In this document: positions 58,701-64,000 of the stretch, in pieces | Layout of the letters: every line of letters begins with the position of its first letter | Numbering within the stretch: the first letter of the stretch is position 1 | NCBI GenBank assembly: GCA_034440615.1 | Contig: JAOTOM010004827.1 | Location: forward strand, 186,001 to 250,000 | Origin: Ashinkailepas kermadecensis | Lineage: Eukaryota > Arthropoda > Thecostraca > Neolepadidae | Length of the DNA stretch: 64,000 bases | Direction of reading: 5' to 3' | Position numbers and translations under genes: made by a program | Notes under the pieces: generated by a model | The model's input: only the letters and a program-made list of their open reading frames with translations | Told to the model about the DNA's origin: nothing | The model's database searches: none

Positions 58701-60345
58701 AAAAAAGAACACTGAGGCAGGGCCTCGGTTCGGTAGCCAATCTGGGAGCATGTTTATCAAAGATAGGATTGGAAGATTGGAAATAGGGAAGTAATGATCG
58801 AATTTAATTAATCGAATTTTCGCAGCGAACGTCCATACGAAGCATTCCATCACGTCAAATATAGCGCAAGTCTATCATGTGGCAGCAATTAGCAAAATGT
58901 AGCAGGCCTAGCAGAAACCGTAGCATCGCACGAAGTGTGGCGAATGCGCCGAATGCGCAAGATGGATGTGCATGTGCACGAATGTTGGTGTCGTGGCGAC
59001 CGGGCGCTATGAACTGAAATGTCTGAAATTGGTAAATTTTACATTTTAAAGTGATTTGTATAGGTGTAATTTCAGCAGTGTGAGGTGACTTATCAAGGGA
59101 TACCAAAAGAAAACATTCTAACAGGGTGGGGGAGTTAAGGTTTAAATCCGACTAATCAGAAGCGATAGTGGTAGATTAGGTCCCTCCATATGGAAATTCA
59201 GTTGATCACTAATTATTTTATTTAAAAAGGTGCCTTTTGACAAAATAGTGGTCCAAATCAGAGGACTTTTTTAATGGGGTAGCTGGACCCTCCAAATGCG
59301 TTTCCCACCCTTGACGCAAATATAGGTACGCCACTGATCTCCCAATAATTTTCAGAAACATGGGGCAAAGCCAACACTGAGGGGGCAAATTCCCCCTCAC
59401 AAGCATACAAAACAACACTGATGCCCCATACAAATTGGGAGGAATGATGTTTATAAATGCATTTTCTTCCTACAAACTTGTCTTTTGTGATTACAGCCTG
59501 CATGATTAGAGTAGTACCCAGATTAGAGCTTCCCAGCTTCAATACCTTCTCAACGACGTCATTTACAAAACGGTGCAGCACAGCGAAACCCATGGGCGTG
59601 ACGGCGTGGAATTTGAAAGTTTTGCAATATTTCTGCATTGCCACTGCTGCATTGTTGCATTGTCATGTAGGCACTGTTGTTCAACGCTTGTTCTTGCAGT
59701 GCATATATTCGCTGAGGATTTATTATTTTAGCTTGTGTGCCAGGTGCTGTACGGCCAGCACCAAATGTTATAACAATAAATAAATCTCTAAGATGGCGAT
59801 AAGAAAACCAATTAAATCCACTTCTCGTTGTCACCTTCTCGAAATTATCGTCCTCGGACTGACAAATGATCGCTTAAGCTTACTTCTGACATCAAGCTGG
59901 TGGGAATGACTAACAGTAGTGGTGAATCTAGCTATATTCAGTTAGACTTGGTGCACATAGAAATGGGTTGATCAACGGGAGATATCTTTAAGGTATGTTC
60001 AGCACCAGCCCCGCCAGCTCGCTGGAATCTAGAGTCCAACGGGAAGATTCTTCTGGCCGAGGAAGCATTCAGACATTGGTTTGTTTTGGCACTTAGGTTT
60101 TTATCCACATTTAGTTATTTATACCCTGGCATGGCTCAGTTCTCAGGGGAAAAAAATGATTATTGCTATTGCGTTTTTCGTAAATGATGCACCATGCCAA
60201 GAACAAACAAGACATCAATATGAAATCGTGTTTCCCATTCTTGAACCATACCAAGAGCATGCAAATATAGGAGGCCCCTTTCGGGGACCAGGAGGCCCCC
60301 TTCCAACATTGCCCCCCCTGGAAGAATTTCGTGGAGACGCCACTG

Positions 60346-60639
60346 CGCGTGACAATCGACTTGTACATTCGTCGCCTTCACCATACTTCTCGAGTTTCTC
60401 TGGTTTTATGCTTGGATAGTTGCCGTGATGTGATGGCCTCACTCGAAGTCGTGGAATATTTGGTCTCTGGGTTCGGTCGGAAAATTCTAGGAAAGTAAGT
60501 TGAGATTATTTCTCTTGCATATTTTCCGGTGGAAAAGGAATCCGGATCCGTCTCTGAACTTCATATAGGTATCTGATCATTTTGTTGAAATATTTTCCCG
60601 CAGATTGGGGAACGAACCGAGCCGCGTGCTCGTTTGGTG
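60346..60639. other. right flank of the 4.25-kb element, nothing recognised
   Basis: Begins with the TSD copy CGCGTGAC. No gene or repeat supported. Confidence 0.5.
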
Positions 60640-61385
60640 TACTCTTTAGGGTCCGTTGAGGTTTTTTGTCTACTGCGGTTTTGGGGCTCCGCAGCGTAAT
60701 TTTCTGCCCCCTGCGACGCATTTTTCAGCTCCGGTGTGTTCATCTGCTGAATTGTTTCGTGGACTCACTGGTGTTCTTGAGGGACCGGGGCGTTTTCCAG
60801 GGCCCAGATGTTTATGTTTACTGTCCCGGGGCGTTTTGTGTGACTGACTTCTCGCGGTCCTCGGCCTGTTTTGAGCCCATCATACCTTTTCCGCGGCCAT
60901 GGTGTCTTCGAGGTCCCAGCGCTTCATGATGGTCTCGTGTTTTTTTTGCAGTGCCCCCAGTGTGTTTATTTATGACCCGATGCAAATGATAAAGCCTGGC
61001 GCTTCCTTCCCGGACGACCCGATACGTCTTGCAGGGTCCCGGTACATTTTCATGCTCCCGGTGGCTTTGGGGGCATTGCAGTATTTACTGAGAACCTCGG
61101 ACGATAATTCCCCCCCCCCACACCTTGTTTGGGGGTTAGTCTTTTTTTTGGGGGGGGGGCTACGGTGCGATTTATCGAAGCCCAGGTGATATTTGTGCAG
61201 GCCTAGATGTGAGTTTCGGGGCCCAGACGCGTGTTGTCGAGGTTTTAATGCGAGCTTCCTGACCACGACGCAATTTTTTCCGAACTTCTTCCGATTTTTT
61301 GCTAAGCTTGGGTCGCTTTTCCGATCCCGGCACGATTTTTGGAGCTCCGACAGAACATTTTACGGCCAAGGAAAAGATCACTGAA
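60640..61385 (+). repeat. degenerate ~28-30-bp repeat block 4
   Basis: Units such as GGGGCTCCGCAGCGTAATTT recur with heavy divergence, in the opposite orientation to block 3. It lies outside the TSD-bounded 4.25-kb element. Confidence 0.7.
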
Positions 61386-62864
61386 AACTAACGAGTCGAA
61401 CAAACAACAATCACAACATTCCGACCCAATTACAGCATTCTGAGAAGGCAACACGAACAATTCAGTGCATGCATGTTGGCTAGTTCTTTGGGCCTAGCGC
61501 GCTTGAACTAAAATGGTTATACAGTACGGGAGAGACACTGAAAAATTCGTAGTCAGACCATCTTGATGAAAACTTGGGTCCGCTCGTGGTTGCTCTACAT
61601 CAACCTAGAACGATTCGCTTGCACCATAGTCGGCGAGATGCTGTACGTAAAACGTACAAGTTTGGGGAAAGGGTGTATGAAGTCAAACCGAGACTCGCGG
61701 CCACAAGTTCCGTCTACTAACAGCGAATACCAAATGTGGACCTGAAGATTAGGAAGGTGCCCGTTGCAACACGATCATTTGGCGTTTATTGACTGGCTGT
61801 TCCGGCTGGCGTTGGTTTGTTGCGCATAATCACAGCAGCCGTAATGTCGGTCACGGGAACGTGCCAATCCACGCCGGGCTACTCGATCATCCCGATATGA
61901 ACACCAATCACACGGCACTTTGTCTCACGGTCAACATGACCCACCTGGCTGAGACGCCCGACCACAAGGAAACCATAGTGGGTCCAGGCAGCAGAAAAAA
62001 CTAACAACGTTAACTGAGAACACAAATCGCAGGGTGACTTCACCACTTCATAGGCAGCAATGCCTGTCTAGCTTCGACAGGCCAATTCCAGCCCCAGAAA
62101 TCTATGGTGTGGTTATATTTGCTCGAGGGTCAGCCCATGTTTTCCGAGCCCAGACCTCACATTGAATTACATGACACTAGTACCATGGGTAGTAGGGCGT
62201 GGCGGGCGCGACCAAGTAATGCATTCGACTCCACATCCCGCTCAACTGATTTAATAAAACCTTACACGTGCCTAGAAGCCCGCAATATTAAATATCCACA
62301 TACAAAAATCAGGTATTCTTGCACGCACGGGATTAACAAAAAAAAACGACATATTCTGGTATACTTCCCCCATTTTGGAGCGGACGGACGAACCTCGATA
62401 AATATACGTATTAATATGGCCAACACCGCACGTCCCGCGAAAGGCAAATGTGACACGAGCAAGCAAAGCACTGAAAACCGTGGCCACTACACTGCCGGAG
62501 CCACCCCCACCCCACACACGCACGCAGACACTTTCGAGCCGGCAAACGGCGCCGCCCGCGGTATCGTACAGTGCTGCCTGTCGATCGGCCATCTTATTGG
62601 CTGAGCCCGCGCCGGGCGGCGCACGAGGTGGTGGCTTACTGCATCGCACTCCTCCCAGCACCTGCGTCGACACCTGTCGCCACGCAGACCGACAGAATAG
62701 CAATTAACGACCAACTGAGGCAACGGACCGGGGGTTAACTGATCAAGAATCACGGGTGAGGCGACGCGACGGACGGTGACGGGCCGTGAGCCACAGCAGC
62801 TGCGGCTACCGCGTGACCGAGGGGCAAGGGAAGTTCGCTGGTGGGCCATCGGGTCATCACCAAC
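61386..62864. other. no gene supported; downstream flank of the synaptophysin gene
   Basis: A plus-strand open frame (62104-62604) has no recognisable motif. A minus-strand AATAAA near 61780 is a possible poly(A) signal far from the synaptophysin stop. Confidence 0.4.
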
Positions 62865-63293
62865 GTGGCCGCGAGGTCTGGAGCGGCGAGCTGACCTCGG
62901 TGGCGCCACATCACCAGTGTGGTCGCGAGGTCTGGGGCGGCGAGCTGACCTCGGTGGCGCCACATCAGCGTGGTCGCGAGGTCTGGGGCGGCGAGCTGAC
63001 CTCGGTGGCCCCACATCACCAGTGTGGTCGCGAGGACTGGGGTGGCGAGCTGACCTCAGTGGCGCCACATCACCAGTGTGGTCGCGAGGTCTGGGGCGGC
63101 GAGCTGACCTCGGTGGCGCCACATCACCAATGTGGTCGCGAGGTCTGGGGCGGCGAGCTGACCTCGGTGGCGCCACATCACCAATGTGGTCGCGAGGTCT
63201 GGGGCGGCGAGCTGACCTCGGTGGCGCCACATCACCAGTGTGGTCGCGAGGTCTGGGGCGGCGAGCTGACCTCGGTGGCGCCACATCGCCGTC
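62865..63293 (-). repeat. 54-bp tandem repeat, 8 units, in presumed synaptophysin 3' UTR
   Basis: Eight near-identical units begin with GTGGTCGCGAGG on the plus strand. Unit starts are at 62865, 62919, 62970, 63024, 63078, 63132, 63186 and 63240. The second unit is 51 bases, the others 54. Every length is a multiple of three and the array is open in frames on both strands, which generates long spurious ORFs. It lies 50 bases downstream of the synaptophysin stop. Confidence 0.9.
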
Positions 63294-63343
63294 AATCCAC
63301 GACTCAGGACGGCGCCGGCACTTCCAGCCGCTGCTTTAACCAC

Positions 63344-63466
63344 CTATATGTTGCCGATGTTGCCGGCGTCTGTCGGCGGCGGCTGGTCGCCCTTGAAGTA
63401 CGGCGTTTCCTTGTAGATAAACCACATGTTGGAGGCCCACAGGAACACGTTCAGGAATCCCAGCAG
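63344..63466 (-). CDS. Syp: synaptophysin-family terminal exon (fourth transmembrane segment, short cytoplasmic tail)
   Basis: Terminal coding exon of 41 codons including the stop. The acceptor TCTATTTTCAG/ precedes 63466. It continues in phase 0 from the exon at 63688. It encodes LLGFLNVFLWASNMWFIYKE, closely matching the fourth transmembrane helix and KET motif that end the membrane domain in synaptophysins. The 16-residue tail after the KET motif ends NIGNI and is much shorter than the Tyr/Gly/Pro-rich tail of vertebrate synaptophysin. The intron between the two exons is 221 bases. A 54-bp tandem repeat starts about 50 bases past the stop, in the presumed 3' UTR. Confidence 0.85.
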   Translation of the reverse strand: MLGFLNVFLWASNMWFIYKETPYFKGDQPPPTDAGNIGNI

Positions 63467-63687
63467 CTGAAAATAGAGAGTGGGGTCAAGCAGCTCATAT
63501 CCAGAGCAGACACATTTCACCCGACACATAAAACGGCCTTCTGCTTTGCAACATAACCATCCACTTTGTCTGTCATGACATTTGAGAAAATGCTGCCATT
63601 GGCCTAATCCGTTTGTTTAGACAGCGGCCACACAACCCCAAAACAGACGCCTTGGAGTAACCGGGCCGCGCGTGGTCTCGCACCCAC

Positions 63688-63882
63688 CAGTGAGATGTGC
63701 AGCTTGGCGAACGAGCCACTCGAGTCGGACGCCATAAACTCGCACTTGATGTCCTGTTTGCCGCAAACCTGGTCCAGCCACACTTGGGGGTTGCAGCCGT
63801 CCTTGAGGGTGCCGGCGCCGTCAGCCCAGGCGGACGAGGCCGCCAGCCACAGCACTGACATTATCCCGTGAAGTACCAGATC
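63688..63882 (-). CDS. Syp: synaptophysin-family exon (third transmembrane segment and lumenal loop)
   Basis: Exon of 195 bases (65 codons) with acceptor CTCCCACAG/ before 63882 and donor CTG/GTGGGT at 63688, phase 0 at both ends. It encodes DLVLHGIMSVLWLAASSAWA, a transmembrane helix ending in the SSAWA signature of synaptophysin/synaptoporin. A loop with two cysteines (WLDQVCGKQ and DIKCEF) follows. In the family this lies in the MARVEL domain of synaptic-vesicle and related small-vesicle four-helix membrane proteins. Earlier exons lie beyond the right edge of the window. Synaptogyrin was considered but the downstream exon fits synaptophysin better. Which paralogue it is remains unclear. 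Confidence 0.85.
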
Positions 63883-64000
63883 CTGTGGGAGATCTGCCCA
63901 GTCATCGACCTGGCACGTGTCATGTTCCCAAACCAGCCGCCATCAGCTGTACTTGGGCGGGTGGGATCAGCCTGCCGACACCACCACACGTCGGACAAAA
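63883..64000 (-). other. intron of the synaptophysin-family gene, cut by the window edge
   Basis: Minus-strand sequence leading into the acceptor CTCCCACAG at 63883. The preceding exon is not in the window. Confidence 0.6.

Larger units (their letters stand above)
56096..60345. mobile_element. 4.25-kb hAT-like element carrying minisatellite arrays
   Basis: Left end CAGGGGCGTCGCCACC, right end GTGGAGACGCCACTG. An exact 8-bp duplication CGCGTGAC flanks it (56088-56095 and 60346-60353). G/C tracts follow both ends. The interior holds AGGAGGCCCC-type units (56180-57540), a near-perfect 20-bp minisatellite (about 56815-57075), degenerate block 3 (57540-58700) and about 1.5 kb of lower-repeat sequence. 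No transposase recognised, so it would depend on one elsewhere. Confidence 0.85.

Noticed and set aside
62104..62604. 166-codon plus-strand ORF as a gene
   Set aside because: No motif, no splice or codon signal, and mixed low-complexity composition; likely chance.
62487..63284. 265-codon minus-strand frame with an 18-residue Arg/Pro repeat
   Set aside because: It is the 54-bp repeat read through and lies downstream of the synaptophysin stop. Kept only as a finding about the repeat.
1..64000. CRISPR array, bacterial operons or integrated viral genes
   Set aside because: Repeat spacing, splice sites and transposon types are eukaryotic. No reverse transcriptase, capsid or viral polymerase motifs were seen in any frame.

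Overview
This window looks like a piece of an arthropod-type animal nuclear genome. It is AT-rich and repeat-laden, with a few GC-rich, intron-split coding exons, frequent short TTAGG-like runs and many DNA-transposon remnants. The species cannot be named from sequence alone; a crustacean-like arthropod is a guess. Nothing bacterial (operons, ribosome binding sites, CRISPR) was seen. All homology calls were made by eye, and repeat boundaries are approximate unless a target-site duplication (TSD) is quoted.

Three protein-coding units are supported, all on the minus strand. (1) A TEX14-like gene (44460 down to 32259) has three exons joined in phase 0 and a predicted product of about 1366 aa: ankyrin repeats, a degenerate kinase domain and a long low-complexity C-terminal region. 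(2) A hAT-family transposase gene (about 21041 to 15165) has a TTF-type zinc finger, DUF4371, RNase-H-like core and C-terminal dimerisation region. It has two extra tandemly duplicated 5' exons and is split by a 1.8-kb inverted-repeat transposon that carries its own nested MITE. (3) The last two coding exons of a synaptophysin-family gene lie at 63882 to 63344; the rest of that gene is beyond the window.

Layout. 0-12 kb: a 474-bp hAT-like MITE family, and a ~1.7-kb repeat present as one interrupted copy plus a head-to-head inverted pair (6381-10294). 12-15 kb: GCGCC-rich low complexity and transposon ends. 15-21.7 kb: the broken hAT transposase, its duplicated exons and several MITEs. 21.8-25.2 kb: a ~450-bp-arm inverted repeat enclosing degenerate and CT-rich repeats. 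25-32 kb: MITEs, a 12-bp minisatellite and a degenerate ~28-bp repeat block. 32-44.5 kb: the TEX14-like gene, whose 7.6-kb first intron holds microsatellites, two tRNA-derived SINEs, a 262-bp palindrome and an inverted 12-mer array. 44.5-56 kb: SINE tails, MITEs, a 5 x 100-bp satellite and a second copy of the degenerate block. 56.1-60.3 kb: a 4.25-kb hAT-like element with an exact 8-bp TSD, stuffed with minisatellite. 60.3-64 kb: more degenerate repeat, a 54-bp repeat in the presumed synaptophysin 3' UTR, and the synaptophysin exons.

The most unusual signal is the family of long arrays of highly diverged 25-30-bp units with GGGCCC/GGGACC-like cores. Two separate pairs of these arrays stay collinear with each other unit by unit. 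This implies that they move as blocks, probably inside transposons, rather than homogenising in place like ordinary satellites.
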